A stretch of 64,000 bases of DNA from Flavobacterium agricola. Lineage in GTDB: Bacteria; Bacteroidota; Bacteroidia; Flavobacteriales; Flavobacteriaceae. How positions within the stretch are numbered: the first letter of the stretch is position 1; the number at the start of each line of letters is the position of its first letter. The notes beneath the pieces were generated by a model. It had not been told where the DNA came from, did no database searches, and saw nothing but the letters and a program-made list of their open reading frames with translations. Position numbers and translations under genes: made by a program. The stretch lies in contig NZ_CP081495.1 in assembly GCF_025919725.1 (NCBI RefSeq), positions 1,798,001 through 1,862,000 of the forward strand. The letters are read 5' to 3'. Shown here piece after piece: positions 16,487-25,895 of this stretch.

Positions 16487-18079
16487 ATGAATATGAAGAA
16501 AAGTTTTATAGCCTTACTTGTACTTTTAGGTTTTGTTTCGTGTAAAAAGGAAATAAAAAGCCCAATCGAGCTAATTACAGAAATTTTTAAGACAGAAAGT
16601 CCAGTTGCACTTGATTCTACGCAACTAAAAACAAAATACCCAACGGTTTTCGATTTTTATAAAAACAACAACTTTAAAACGGTTTGGTTTGAAAAAAACA
16701 ATCGTAAAGCTTTTATTGACTTTGTAAAACAATTGGACGAAGATGGTTTAAACCCGATAGATTATAATTTAGAAATAATTCAGTCTGTTCAAAAACCTTT
16801 TGATTCTTTAAGCGAAGCTGAATTAATGGATTTAGATGCCCAATTAACTGCTGGCTTTATAAAAGCTGCCAATCATTTACATAATGGCAAAATAAACCCA
16901 AATACGTTTTATAGCGATTGGGAAATAAAACAGACCAATACCCAAGCAGATAAATTGCTAAATCAGGCATTAAAAAAACAAAAAATTGCTTTTGTTTTAG
17001 ATAGCTTACGCCCTAAAAACAGAATTTATGCTCGTTTACGCGAAAGTCTAAAAGCGTACAAAAACCAGAATACAGATACAACAAAAGCCATAAATCAAAA
17101 AATTGTAGCAGATAAAAAAATCGTATTAGAAGATTCTACCTCAGCAATTTTGGCTATTAAAAACAGATTGGCTTATTTAAATTTTTATCAAAACTCAGAT
17201 TCCTTATCAGCTGTTTATACAACTGATTTAGAAGATGCAGTTAAAGCTTTTCAAAAAACACATAATCTTACACCAGACGGCATTATTGGTAGCAGTACCA
17301 TAAAAGCACTAAATCACAATAAAGATTATCGCAAAAAGCAAATTATTGCCAATTTAGAACGTTTTAGATGGTACCCAGATAGCTTAGGCACCAATTACGT
17401 TATGGTAAATATACCAGAATTTAGATTGTGGTTTGTTCAAGACGGAGATACCGTTGTTACCAAAAAAATTATTGTAGGAAAAGAAGCGAGAAAAACAGCT
17501 ATTTTATCATCAAAATTCAGTGATATTGTTTTTAATCCAACTTGGACAGTACCACCAACAATTTTAAAGAAAGATTTAACCCCAGCTGCAAGTAAAGATT
17601 TAAGTTATTTTAGTCGAAATAAGATTAAAATTTATAAAGATGGTGCTGTAGTTGATCCGGAAGATTGGAATCCAAAACATGCTTCGCAGTACCGTTATGT
17701 ACAAGATCCGGGCAGTCACAATTCTTTAGGATTAATTAAATTTAACTTTCCTAATAACCATGCCGTTTATTTACACGATACAAATCATAAAAGTGGATTT
17801 GGACGCGATGGCAGAGATTTAAGTTCAGGATGTATTCGTGTTAATGAACCTTTTGATTTAGCAACAATAATTTTTGAAGTTGATGGTAACAAAAACATGA
17901 CCAAAGCAAAAATGGACGAACTCATTGCTGAAGGAAAAACAAAAAGTATTCGAGTTAAAAACCCGATATATGTGCATCAATTTTATTGGACGGTTTCTTT
18001 AAACGAAAATAACGAAATACAATTTAACGAAGATATTTACAATTTAGATATAGCCCTTTACCAAGCCTTGCAAATTTAA
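16487..18079 (+). CDS. L,D-transpeptidase lipoprotein with peptidoglycan-binding domain
   Basis: Probably cross-links or remodels peptidoglycan in the periplasm (YcbB-like). From the ATG at 16487 the product is 530 aa with a lipoprotein signal (GFVSC, Cys19). A helical scaffold region (about 40-180) is followed by a peptidoglycan-binding domain (about 218-278, DAVKAFQKTHNLTPDGIIGSS) and a YkuD catalytic domain with HDTNH and the catalytic Cys449 in SSGCIRV. An ATG two codons later also fits. The last 36 bp overlap the convergent L,D-transpeptidase gene. Confidence 0.88.
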   Translation: MNMKKSFIALLVLLGFVSCKKEIKSPIELITEIFKTESPVALDSTQLKTKYPTVFDFYKNNNFKTVWFEKNNRKAFIDFVKQLDEDGLNPIDYNLEIIQSVQKPFDSLSEAELMDLDAQLTAGFIKAANHLHNGKINPNTFYSDWEIKQTNTQADKLLNQALKKQKIAFVLDSLRPKNRIYARLRESLKAYKNQNTDTTKAINQKIVADKKIVLEDSTSAILAIKNRLAYLNFYQNSDSLSAVYTTDLEDAVKAFQKTHNLTPDGIIGSSTIKALNHNKDYRKKQIIANLERFRWYPDSLGTNYVMVNIPEFRLWFVQDGDTVVTKKIIVGKEARKTAILSSKFSDIVFNPTWTVPPTILKKDLTPAASKDLSYFSRNKIKIYKDGAVVDPEDWNPKHASQYRYVQDPGSHNSLGLIKFNFPNNHAVYLHDTNHKSGFGRDGRDLSSGCIRVNEPFDLATIIFEVDGNKNMTKAKMDELIAEGKTKSIRVKNPIYVHQFYWTVSLNENNEIQFNEDIYNLDIALYQALQI

Positions 18080-18850
18080 TGTATTTAAATGCTGTGCAGC
18101 AGTAAGCGTTTCTAACGAATTGTGGTAAATAAAAAATACCGACTGACTCTGAATTTTTTTAATTAATTCTAAATTAATTTCAGTTTCTACAGCTGGGCAA
18201 CCTTGGCTTCGCCCTAACCTACCATTATTTGCAATAAAGTTGGGCGAAACATAATCGGCACCATGTACAACAATACCACGCTGACGCGCTAAACCATTCA
18301 ACTTAGGGTTTAAGCCATCTAAACGCATAGAAGTTCCGTTTTTACCCTCATAAATTTCGCCCGTTAAAAATGCGCCTAAACTGCTCTGAAAAGAATTGGT
18401 TTTGTTAGAAAATTTGGTAGCAAATTCATCGCCGCTATTCATTCCGTGCGAAACCAACAAGTGCATAACAACCTCAAAAATTTCCATATCAATCACCCAC
18501 ATTCTTTTTTGGTTAGATGATAAAGATAAATCGACAATGGTTAAAATAGGATTAGCTACTGCATCTTTTTGCACTAACTTTTTATAGGCAGTAAACGCCT
18601 TGTTAAAGCACAATAAGCTGGGTTTATTATCGGGTTCAAAAGCAATGCTGTCATAAGCATTTTCTGAAGCGTAATCTACAATTGATATTGGCGCATCGGC
18701 TACAAAAGTTTGTGGTTTAGCTATAGCTTCTGCTTTTTTACTTGTAGCAAATGTTGCATCGATTGCGTTCGAAAAGTAATTTGATGTAAAGCTAAAGCAA
18801 ATCAATAAAACAAATAAAAACAAAGGGAAAACGGGGAATGGCTTTTTCAT
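18044..18850 (-). CDS. murein L,D-transpeptidase catalytic domain protein (YkuD_2 type)
   Basis: A 268-aa exported protein: a hydrophobic signal (FPLFLFVLLICFSFTS), a linker, then the catalytic domain with VVHGADYVSPNF and the nucleophile Cys in SQGCPAV, followed by FFIYHN. This corresponds to the YkuD_2 subfamily, distinct from the convergent YcbB-like neighbour. The 3' ends overlap by 36 bp in opposite strands. Peptidoglycan remodelling is inferred from the family. Confidence 0.85.
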   Translation of the reverse strand: MKKPFPVFPLFLFVLLICFSFTSNYFSNAIDATFATSKKAEAIAKPQTFVADAPISIVDYASENAYDSIAFEPDNKPSLLCFNKAFTAYKKLVQKDAVANPILTIVDLSLSSNQKRMWVIDMEIFEVVMHLLVSHGMNSGDEFATKFSNKTNSFQSSLGAFLTGEIYEGKNGTSMRLDGLNPKLNGLARQRGIVVHGADYVSPNFIANNGRLGRSQGCPAVETEINLELIKKIQSQSVFFIYHNSLETLTAAQHLNTLNLQGLVKGYI

Positions 18851-18995
18851 TATAACATCAAAAATCGAACAATTACTAACAAATATTTAAATAAAACGGT
18901 GATAAATCTACAAAAAAACAATTCAATCAGAATTTACAACGTGCTATTTATGAAAATATTACACGAATATAAAAATTAATTTGATTAAATTAATG

Positions 18996-19003
18996 TAATT
19001 TTG
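18996..19003 (+). promoter_or_regulatory. -7 promoter box for gpmI
   Basis: TAATTTTG, 23 nt before the ATG at 19027. A TTG at 19003 lies on the box itself and so cannot be the start. Confidence 0.5.
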
Positions 19004-19026
19004 TGTTAACAATACAACAGATTATC

Positions 19027-20550
19027 ATGAATAAAAAAGTACTATTAATGATTTTAGATGGCTGGGGAAAATCGCCAGATCCAAAAGTTTCGGCGGTTGA
19101 TCAAGCTAAAACCCCTTTCATCGATCATTTATACACAAAATATCCAAACGCACAACTTAGAACCGATGGTTTACATGTAGGTTTACCCGAAGGACAAATG
19201 GGAAATTCTGAAGTTGGACATATGAATTTAGGTGCTGGTAGAATTGTTTACCAAGATTTAGCCAAAATAAACATTGCGGTTGCAAACGGAACATTGGCTA
19301 ACGAACCCGAAATTCAAAAAGCATTTAACTACGCCAAAGCTAATAACAAAGCGGTTCATATTTTAGGTTTAGTTTCAGACGGCGGCGTACATTCGCACAT
19401 CAATCACTTATACGGATTATTAGATGCTGCAAAAGCAAGTGAATTAAACAATGTTTTTATTCATGCTTTTACAGACGGACGTGATGTTGATCCAAAATCG
19501 GGCGCACAACACATAGAGAACTTAATTAATTACACCCAAAAATCAACCGGAAAATTAGCTACCGTTACCGGACGTTATTACGCTATGGACCGTGACAAAC
19601 GTTGGGAACGTGTTAAAAAAGCATACGATGCCTTAGTAAACAGCATAGGTAATTTTAGCACCGATGCGGTTAAAAGCATTAAAGACAGCTACGAACAAAA
19701 TATTACGGATGAATTTATTGAACCTATTATTTTAACCGACGAACAGCTTGTTCCGATTGCTACAATAAAAGAAGATGATGTAGTTTTATTTTTTAACTTC
19801 AGAACCGATCGCGGCAGACAATTAACCGAGGTTTTAACGCAAGATGATAAGCCTGAATTTGGCATGCACACCATTCCGCTTTATTTTGTTACCTTAACCA
19901 ATTACGACGAAAATTATAATAACATAAAAGTTGTTTATAACAAAGATAATATTACCAAAACCTTAGGTGAGGTAATCGCAGATGCGGGTAAAAAACAGAT
20001 TCGAATTGCCGAAACAGAAAAATACCCGCACGTAACCTTTTTCTTTTCTGGCGGACAAGAAGAAGCTTTTGAAGGAGAAAGCCGCATTTTATGCCCGTCT
20101 CCCAAAGTTGCGACGTACGATTTAAAACCTGAAATGAGCGCGTACGATTTAACAGAAGCTTTAGTTACAGAATTAGAAAAAGAATCGGCCGATTTTATTT
20201 GTTTAAATTTTGCCAACGGCGATATGGTTGGCCATACCGGAAGCATGGAAGCTGCAATTAAAGCATGTGAAGTTGTTGATAAATGTGTAGAAAAAGTAAT
20301 TACAACCGCTTTAGCACATAATTACAGTACTTTAGTAATTGCAGATCATGGCAATTGCGAAACCATGATAAACCCAGATGGAACTCCAAATACAGCACAT
20401 ACTACCAATCCGGTACCTTTTATTTTGGTAGACGATGCGCAAATTGCTATTAAAAACGGTGTTCTTGGAAATATTGCACCAACCATTTTAGATTTAATGG
20501 GAATTAAACAGCCCGAAGAAATGACACAGAAATCGTTACTAATAAAATAA
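19027..20550 (+). CDS. gpmI: 2,3-bisphosphoglycerate-independent phosphoglycerate mutase
   Basis: Interconverts 3- and 2-phosphoglycerate in glycolysis using a phosphoserine intermediate and two metal ions. The 507 aa start with KKVLLMILDGWG. The catalytic Ser lies in GQMGNSEVGH (about residue 62). Further signatures are HAFTDGRDVDP, GRYYAMDRD, FFNFRTDRGRQ, FANGDMVGHTG and ADHGNCETM. It is followed after 3 nt by a small lipoprotein gene. Confidence 0.96.
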   Translation: MNKKVLLMILDGWGKSPDPKVSAVDQAKTPFIDHLYTKYPNAQLRTDGLHVGLPEGQMGNSEVGHMNLGAGRIVYQDLAKINIAVANGTLANEPEIQKAFNYAKANNKAVHILGLVSDGGVHSHINHLYGLLDAAKASELNNVFIHAFTDGRDVDPKSGAQHIENLINYTQKSTGKLATVTGRYYAMDRDKRWERVKKAYDALVNSIGNFSTDAVKSIKDSYEQNITDEFIEPIILTDEQLVPIATIKEDDVVLFFNFRTDRGRQLTEVLTQDDKPEFGMHTIPLYFVTLTNYDENYNNIKVVYNKDNITKTLGEVIADAGKKQIRIAETEKYPHVTFFFSGGQEEAFEGESRILCPSPKVATYDLKPEMSAYDLTEALVTELEKESADFICLNFANGDMVGHTGSMEAAIKACEVVDKCVEKVITTALAHNYSTLVIADHGNCETMINPDGTPNTAHTTNPVPFILVDDAQIAIKNGVLGNIAPTILDLMGIKQPEEMTQKSLLIK

Positions 20551-20553
20551 GGT

Positions 20554-20892
20554 ATGAAAAAAGCATTTTGGGCTGGTACTTTTTTACTTGTTGCAATGAG
20601 CGCATGTAAAAAAGAAACAAAGCCAGCAATTACAACAGATAAAAATCAGTTTGAATCTGAATTTTACGGGGGTTGCATGCAAGCCATTCAAAATTCAGGC
20701 GGCGATTTATACAACGAAGATTTAGCGGCGAATTACTGCAGCTGCGTAATTAGAACCGTTTTACCAGCATTAACTGATGAAGAAAAAGCTCAAATCTCAT
20801 CGCCAAACAATTTGGAGGTACAAACAAAGGTAAATGCTTTAGTACAACCTTGTTTAGATGATTATTTAACCGCATTAGAAAGCCTAGAATAA
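20554..20892 (+). CDS. small lipoprotein, unknown
   Basis: A 112-aa protein with a lipoprotein signal (lipobox MSAC, Cys18). The mature part has four Cys residues (YGGCMQ, YCSCVI, QPCLDD) that could form two disulfides. It is probably cotranscribed with gpmI (3-nt gap). The last codons and the stop lie inside the terminator hairpin. No family is recognised. Confidence 0.65.
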   Translation: MKKAFWAGTFLLVAMSACKKETKPAITTDKNQFESEFYGGCMQAIQNSGGDLYNEDLAANYCSCVIRTVLPALTDEEKAQISSPNNLEVQTKVNALVQPCLDDYLTALESLE

Positions 20893-20907
20893 ATCTAGGC
20901 TTTTTTT
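20879..20907. terminator. terminator overlapping the lipoprotein stop codon
   Basis: Stem AAAGCCTAGA / TCTAGGCTTT with loop ATAAA and a T run. The TAA stop (20890-20892) sits in the loop, so the left arm is coding. It may also serve galE on the other strand. Confidence 0.75.
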
Positions 20908-21922
20908 ATTTTGATCGAATTTTTTGTTCCCACAACCAAGCACTTTCCATCGCTTGTTTTAACGTGCTTTCTGCTTTCCATCCTAAAACAGAATGTACTT
21001 TATCTGTATTTGCATAAGCTTCGGTTACATCGCCTTCACGGCGTTCAACAATTTTATAGTTTAGCTTTTTACCAGAAACCTCTTCAAAAGCCGAAATAAC
21101 TTCTAAAACCGAAGATCCGGTTCCGGTTCCTACATTAAAAATCTCCACTTTTTCTGTATTTTTTTTATGAACCAAACGCTCTAAAGCAACAACATGCGCT
21201 TTAGCTAAATCTACTACATGAATATAATCGCGAATACAAGTTCCATCTGCGGTATCGTAATCATCACCGTAAACAGAAAGTTGCTCACGCAATCCGATAG
21301 CCGTTTGCGTAATAAACGGTACTAAATTTTGTGGCACACCGTTTGGCAATTCACCAATTTGAACCGAAGGATGTGAACCTATTGGATTAAAATAACGCAA
21401 TAAAATTGCATGAATGTTGGTTACATTGGCTGTATCAGTAATAATTTCTTCTCCTATTTGTTTGGTATTTCCGTACGGGGATAATGCAGGTTGAATAGGT
21501 GCATTTTCAGTAATTGGCATTTGTGCCGCTTGCCCGTAAACGGTACAAGAAGAACTAAAAATAAAATTGGCACGAGCCTTATCTTGCAAATTTTGCAACA
21601 AGTAAACCAAGCTGTTTAAATTATTTTCATAATACAACAACGGATTCTTAACACTTTCGCCAACCGCCTTAGAAGCTGCAAAATGAATAACCCCCTCAAT
21701 ATCTGGATTTTGATTAAAAAAGTCAAAAACTAAATCTTTGTCGCGTAAATCAATATTGTAAAATTCAGGCTTTTTGCCTGTTATGGCAGTAATTCCGTCT
21801 AAAACATGAATAGATGCGTTGGAAAGGTTATCAATAACTACAACATCGAAGCCTTTGTTCTGAAGTTCAACAACCGTATGCGAGCCAATAAAACCTAACC
21901 CACCGGTAACTAATATTTGCAT
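20906..21922 (-). CDS. galE: UDP-glucose 4-epimerase
   Basis: Interconverts UDP-glucose and UDP-galactose for surface polysaccharides and galactose use. The 338 aa contain the NAD-binding GGLGFIGSH at 7-15, the SSSCTVYG segment, the catalytic YxxxK in SPYGNTK, and RYFNPIGSHPS, GTGTGSSVLE and WKAE near the end. It is a stand-alone gene, with a sugar-aminotransferase gene immediately upstream in the same direction. Confidence 0.95.
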   Translation of the reverse strand: MQILVTGGLGFIGSHTVVELQNKGFDVVVIDNLSNASIHVLDGITAITGKKPEFYNIDLRDKDLVFDFFNQNPDIEGVIHFAASKAVGESVKNPLLYYENNLNSLVYLLQNLQDKARANFIFSSSCTVYGQAAQMPITENAPIQPALSPYGNTKQIGEEIITDTANVTNIHAILLRYFNPIGSHPSVQIGELPNGVPQNLVPFITQTAIGLREQLSVYGDDYDTADGTCIRDYIHVVDLAKAHVVALERLVHKKNTEKVEIFNVGTGTGSSVLEVISAFEEVSGKKLNYKIVERREGDVTEAYANTDKVHSVLGWKAESTLKQAMESAWLWEQKIRSK

Positions 21923-21978
21923 AAAAATGGTTTATTACTAAAACCCTAAAGTAAGCACAATATTATAGGTAACAAACA

Positions 21979-22004
21979 AAAAAGTCAGCAAATGCTGACT
22001 TTTT
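21979..22004 (-). terminator. terminator after the DegT aminotransferase
   Basis: Stem AAAAAGTCAGCA / TGCTGACTTTTT with a 2-nt loop (opening to 4). It lies just beyond the stop of the minus-strand gene. Confidence 0.75.
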
Positions 22005-22005
22005 A

Positions 22006-23136
22006 TTATTTTAAAAATTCTAAAATTGTAGAAGTTATATAAGCTATTTGATCGTCTTCTAACTCCGTATGCATTGGTAAAGCAATAACTTCTTTCACCA
22101 ATTGATTGGTAACCGGAAAATCAGCTTCATTATAACGCGCATCAGCATAAGCTTTTTGCGAGTGCAAAGGAATTGGATAATAAATAGCACAAGGAATTTG
22201 TAAACCTTGTAAATGTGCTAAAAGCTCGTTGCGTTTTCCGTTTGTAATTCGAATTACATATTGGTGAAAAACGTGGTCGTCACCAGCTTCATCAAAACTT
22301 GGTGTAATAATATGTTCGCAACCTGCAAATGCATCGTTGTACTTTTTAGCTGCTAAGCGACGTGCTGCATTGTAATCATTCAACAACGGTAATTTTGCAT
22401 TTAAAACCGCAGCTTGAATTGAATCTAAACGCGAATTTACCCCAATTACATCGTGGTGATAACGCTCGTACATACCGTGATTTACAATTCCACGAATAAT
22501 ATGCGCTAGCTTGTCATCATTTGTAAAAATTGCTCCACCATCACCATAACAACCTAAGTTTTTAGAAGGGAAGAAAGATGTTGCACCAACATGCCCAATG
22601 GTACCAACTTTATGTTTTGTACCGTCTGCTTGGGTGTAATTTGCTCCAATTGCTTGTGCATTATCTTCAATTACATACAAATTATGTTTTTTAGCCAAAG
22701 CCATAATTGCATCCATATTAGCTGCACGGCCAAATAAATGTACCGGAACAATAGCTTTTGTTTTTGGCGTAATTGCTTTTTCTATAGCTTCGATATTAAT
22801 ATTCATCGTATCAGGATAAACATCAACCAAAACTGGAGTAAGTTGTAATAAACCAATTACCTCAACCGTTGCAGCAAAAGTAAAATCGGCAGTAATTACT
22901 TCATCACCGGGTTGTAAACCTAATCCCATCATAGCAATTTGTAACGCATCGGTTCCGTTTGCACAAGGAATTACGTGTTTCGCACCTAAATAGGTTTCTA
23001 ATTCTTTTTGAAATTGATGTACTTGCGGACCGTTTATATAAGCCGTTGTATCTAAAATTTCTTGAATAGATTGATTAACCGTATCTTTTATTTGATCATA
23101 TTGACTCTTTAAGTCAACCATTTGTAGTTTTTTCAT
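22006..23136 (-). CDS. DegT/DnrJ/EryC1/StrS family sugar aminotransferase
   Basis: A PLP-dependent aminotransferase (376 aa) that typically aminates keto-sugars for surface glycans. Seen are CANGTDALQIAMMGLG, EDNAQAIGA, the PLP-binding Lys in FFPSKNLGCYGDGGA, and RLDSIQAAVLNAKLP. It lies upstream of galE in the same direction (83-nt gap containing a terminator), consistent with polysaccharide biosynthesis. The exact sugar substrate cannot be read from the sequence. Confidence 0.9.
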   Translation of the reverse strand: MKKLQMVDLKSQYDQIKDTVNQSIQEILDTTAYINGPQVHQFQKELETYLGAKHVIPCANGTDALQIAMMGLGLQPGDEVITADFTFAATVEVIGLLQLTPVLVDVYPDTMNINIEAIEKAITPKTKAIVPVHLFGRAANMDAIMALAKKHNLYVIEDNAQAIGANYTQADGTKHKVGTIGHVGATSFFPSKNLGCYGDGGAIFTNDDKLAHIIRGIVNHGMYERYHHDVIGVNSRLDSIQAAVLNAKLPLLNDYNAARRLAAKKYNDAFAGCEHIITPSFDEAGDDHVFHQYVIRITNGKRNELLAHLQGLQIPCAIYYPIPLHSQKAYADARYNEADFPVTNQLVKEVIALPMHTELEDDQIAYITSTILEFLK

Positions 23137-23211
23137 TTGCTAAAAAATTAACGGTGCTAAATTACAAATAAATCAAATGGAAACTCTTAAAAATAACGAA
23201 AGAAAATTATG

Positions 23212-23219
23212 TAATTTTG
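23212..23219 (+). promoter_or_regulatory. -7 promoter box for waaA
   Basis: TAATTTTG, 18 nt before the waaA ATG. Confidence 0.45.
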
Positions 23220-23237
23220 TAATTTAAAAAATATTTT

Positions 23238-24469
23238 ATGCCGGTTATTTACAATTTTCTCATTTATACAGCGAGCTTGTTTATTAAATTAACACCTTTT
23301 TTTTCTAAAAAGATGCAATTGTTTGTAAACGGACGTAAACAAACTTTGGCCGTTTTAAAACAAAACATTGCACCTACCGATAAAACTATTTGGTTTCATG
23401 CAGCATCATTAGGAGAATATGAACAAGGAATTCCGGTGATTGAGACTGTAAAAACAGAATATCCAACGCATAAAATTGTAGTTAGCTTTTTTTCGCCTTC
23501 TGGCTACGAAATAAAAAAGAATAATACGTTAGCTGATGCTACGGTTTATTTACCTTTAGATACCAAAAGCAACGTAAAAGCTTTTTTAAAAGCAGTTCAT
23601 CCGGATTTTGTCGTTTTTGTAAAATACGAGTTTTGGCCCAATTATTTAAATCAGTTACGCAAGCAACAAATTCCAACCTATTTAATATCTGGTATTTTTA
23701 GACCCGAACAGATTTTTTTAAATGGTACGGTGGTTTTTACCGCAAAGCTTTACAGGCTTTTCGATATTTTTTTGTTCAGAATGAAGCGTCCGAAAAACTT
23801 TTACAAAGCATTGGTTTTACAAATGTAACCGTTACTGGAGATACACGATTTGACCGCGTATTGCAAATATTAGAACGTGATAATAACTTGCCTTTTATGG
23901 CATCTTTTAAACAAAACAATCCTTTGGTTGTTATTGGTAGTTCATGGCCAGTTGATGAAGATTATTTAGCAAACTTTATAAATAAATATACGGGTGATGC
24001 AAAATTTTTGTTTGCGCCTCATAATATAAAACCCGAACAAATTGCCAACTTAAGCAATAAGCTAACCCAACCTACGGTTTTATACAGCGAAAGAAACGGA
24101 AAAGATTTATCAGATTATAAAGTAATGCTTGTTGATGCAGTAGGAATTTTAACCAAAATTTACAGCTATGCAGATATTGCTTATGTTGGAGGCGGATTTG
24201 AAAAAGGCATTCATAACATTTTAGAACCTGCAACCTTTGGCATTCCGGTTATTATTGGTCCTAAATTTAAAAAGTTTGACGAAGCCATTGCGCTTACTCA
24301 AATAAAAGGTTGTTTGGTTGCCAATAACGAAGATGAATTGCACATTATTTTAAACCAATTAATAAACGATGTTAATTTTAGACAGCAAACCGGAAAAATA
24401 GCCGGTAACTTTGTAGCAAGTAATAAAGATGCAACTGCTAAAATTATACAATATCTTAAACACAATTAA
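23238..24469 (+). pseudogene. waaA: 3-deoxy-D-manno-octulosonic acid transferase, frameshifted
   Basis: Transfers Kdo to lipid A. The first part (23238 to about 23773) reads WFHAASLGEYEQGIPVIE and VKYEFWPNY, typical of WaaA. The second part continues in another frame (FVQNEASEKLL, GDTRFDRVLQ, IGSSWPVDEDY, VGGGFEKGIHNILEPA) to 24469. One added T in the T7 run at 23767-23773 would restore about 410 continuous residues. As written the frame breaks after residue 196. Kdo transfer is normally essential in Gram-negatives, so a sequence error is likely. Confidence 0.9.
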
Positions 24470-24472
24470 TGT

Positions 24473-24928
24473 ATGAAAACCGAATTTAAAGCAATTGAAA
24501 CCAAAGACATTTCTACCTTAGTAAAGTTTATGACAGATTTTTATGCCATTGATGGCTATCCGATAAACAATAAGGTTACAGAAAATAATTTTAAAACTTT
24601 TATTTCTAACCCCAACTTAGGGCAATGCTTTTTAATACTACACAATAACCAACCTGCCGGTTACGTGCTGTTAAATTATTTATTTAGCTTTGAATTTGGT
24701 GGATTAATTGCTTTTTTAGACGAGCTTTATATTGATGCTAACTTTCAGGGCAAAGGTTTAGGTAAATTAGCCGTAACCTTTGCGCAAGAATTTGCTCAGA
24801 AAAAAGATTTTAAAATTTTATATTTAGAAGTTGAATTGCACAATGAACGTGCTATTGAATTGTATAAAAAATTAGATTTTAAAACGCATCACAGAAACTT
24901 AATGATCTGGAAAAACCCAAACGCTTAA
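24473..24928 (+). CDS. GNAT family N-acetyltransferase
   Basis: A 151-aa acetyltransferase of the Gcn5-related fold. The acetyl-CoA site QGKGLGKLAVTFA (about 100-112) is preceded by the strand FLDELYID and followed by LYLEVELHNERAIELYKKLDF. The substrate is unknown. It starts 3 nt after waaA and is probably cotranscribed with it. Confidence 0.85.
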   Translation: MKTEFKAIETKDISTLVKFMTDFYAIDGYPINNKVTENNFKTFISNPNLGQCFLILHNNQPAGYVLLNYLFSFEFGGLIAFLDELYIDANFQGKGLGKLAVTFAQEFAQKKDFKILYLEVELHNERAIELYKKLDFKTHHRNLMIWKNPNA

Positions 24929-24929
24929 T

Positions 24930-25298
24930 TTATTTATAGCGTTGCGGTATTACATATCTAATTAGTAAATAACCCAAAACATAACAAAGTAAATCAGCCC
25001 AAGAAAAAGAATTTCCTATTAAAATTCGTAACCATTTAATATGTTGTATTTGTAAAAGCTGTACAATATTAAAATATTGGGCAAGCTCAATCATAAAACC
25101 AACAGCCAAAGCAGCAAATGCTAATTTATTACTTGCTATGTTTAAAAAACTGCGTAATAAATAATACACAAAAACAATAGCAATAACATCGCCTCCATAA
25201 GGCCTTAACCATTTGTCTTGAACAAACAACGCTATAAAGAGCTCGACAAGCAAGAGCAAAAAAGCAAACGAAAAGTATTTTAAACGAAAAGTAATCAT
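24930..25298 (-). CDS. DUF2809 family membrane protein
   Basis: A 122-aa integral membrane protein with about four helices. The signature WLRPYGGDVIAIVFVYYLL and the GNSFSWADLLCYVLGY segment match DUF2809. Function is not known. It is convergent with the GNAT gene, with one base between the two stops. Confidence 0.8.
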   Translation of the reverse strand: MITFRLKYFSFAFLLLLVELFIALFVQDKWLRPYGGDVIAIVFVYYLLRSFLNIASNKLAFAALAVGFMIELAQYFNIVQLLQIQHIKWLRILIGNSFSWADLLCYVLGYLLIRYVIPQRYK

Positions 25299-25394
25299 TT
25301 ATAAATTATACTAAATTTAATCTTTCAATAATTGTAATTCATTTTCAAAGTAATACATTTATTGCTATATTAGACCAAATAAAACAATAAAAAT

Positions 25395-25817
25395 ATGTTA
25401 GCAGATCCAATAAAAATTGAAGACACAATTAATGCATCTATCGAAAAAGTTTGGAGCGCTCTTACAAACCCTGACGAAATGGCTCAATGGTATTTTGACG
25501 TACCTAAATTTGATGCCGAAGAAGGGTTTCAAATTCACTTTACTAGCTGTGATTACCTGCATCGTTGGGTAGTTACAAAAGTAGTGCCGCATCATTTAAT
25601 TGAATATAAATGGTTGTACCCTGATTATCCAGGAGAATCGTTTTTAACAATTGAACTACTTTATATTAACGAGTATTCTACAAAAGTAGTTTTAACACAC
25701 TCGGGGGTAGAAAGTTTTCCGCAGGACAAGCCCGATTTTACAAGAGAAAGCTTTGAAAAAGGATGGACAGAAATATTTAAAAATTTACACGAATATGTTG
25801 ACGAAACAGTAGGCTAA
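25395..25817 (+). CDS. SRPBCC / AHSA1 domain protein
   Basis: A 140-aa START-like (Bet v1-like) protein of the activator-of-Hsp90-ATPase-1 family. IEDTINASIEKVWSALTNPDEMAQWYF is typical of the N-terminus, and KGWTEIFKNLHEYV of the C-terminal helix. Such proteins bind hydrophobic ligands; no specific role is known. The stop codon lies in the loop of the terminator that follows. Confidence 0.82.
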   Translation: MLADPIKIEDTINASIEKVWSALTNPDEMAQWYFDVPKFDAEEGFQIHFTSCDYLHRWVVTKVVPHHLIEYKWLYPDYPGESFLTIELLYINEYSTKVVLTHSGVESFPQDKPDFTRESFEKGWTEIFKNLHEYVDETVG

Positions 25818-25834
25818 AACCTACTGTTTTTTTT
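25804..25834 (+). terminator. terminator overlapping the SRPBCC stop codon
   Basis: Stem AAACAGTAGG / CCTACTGTTT then a T run. The loop CTAAAA contains the TAA stop (25815-25817), so the left arm encodes the last residues. Confidence 0.8.
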
Positions 25835-25895
25835 ATGTTGCAACTTATCTATATAAAATTGTAAATTGGCAACCCTAAACAAGAATTTAACTACT

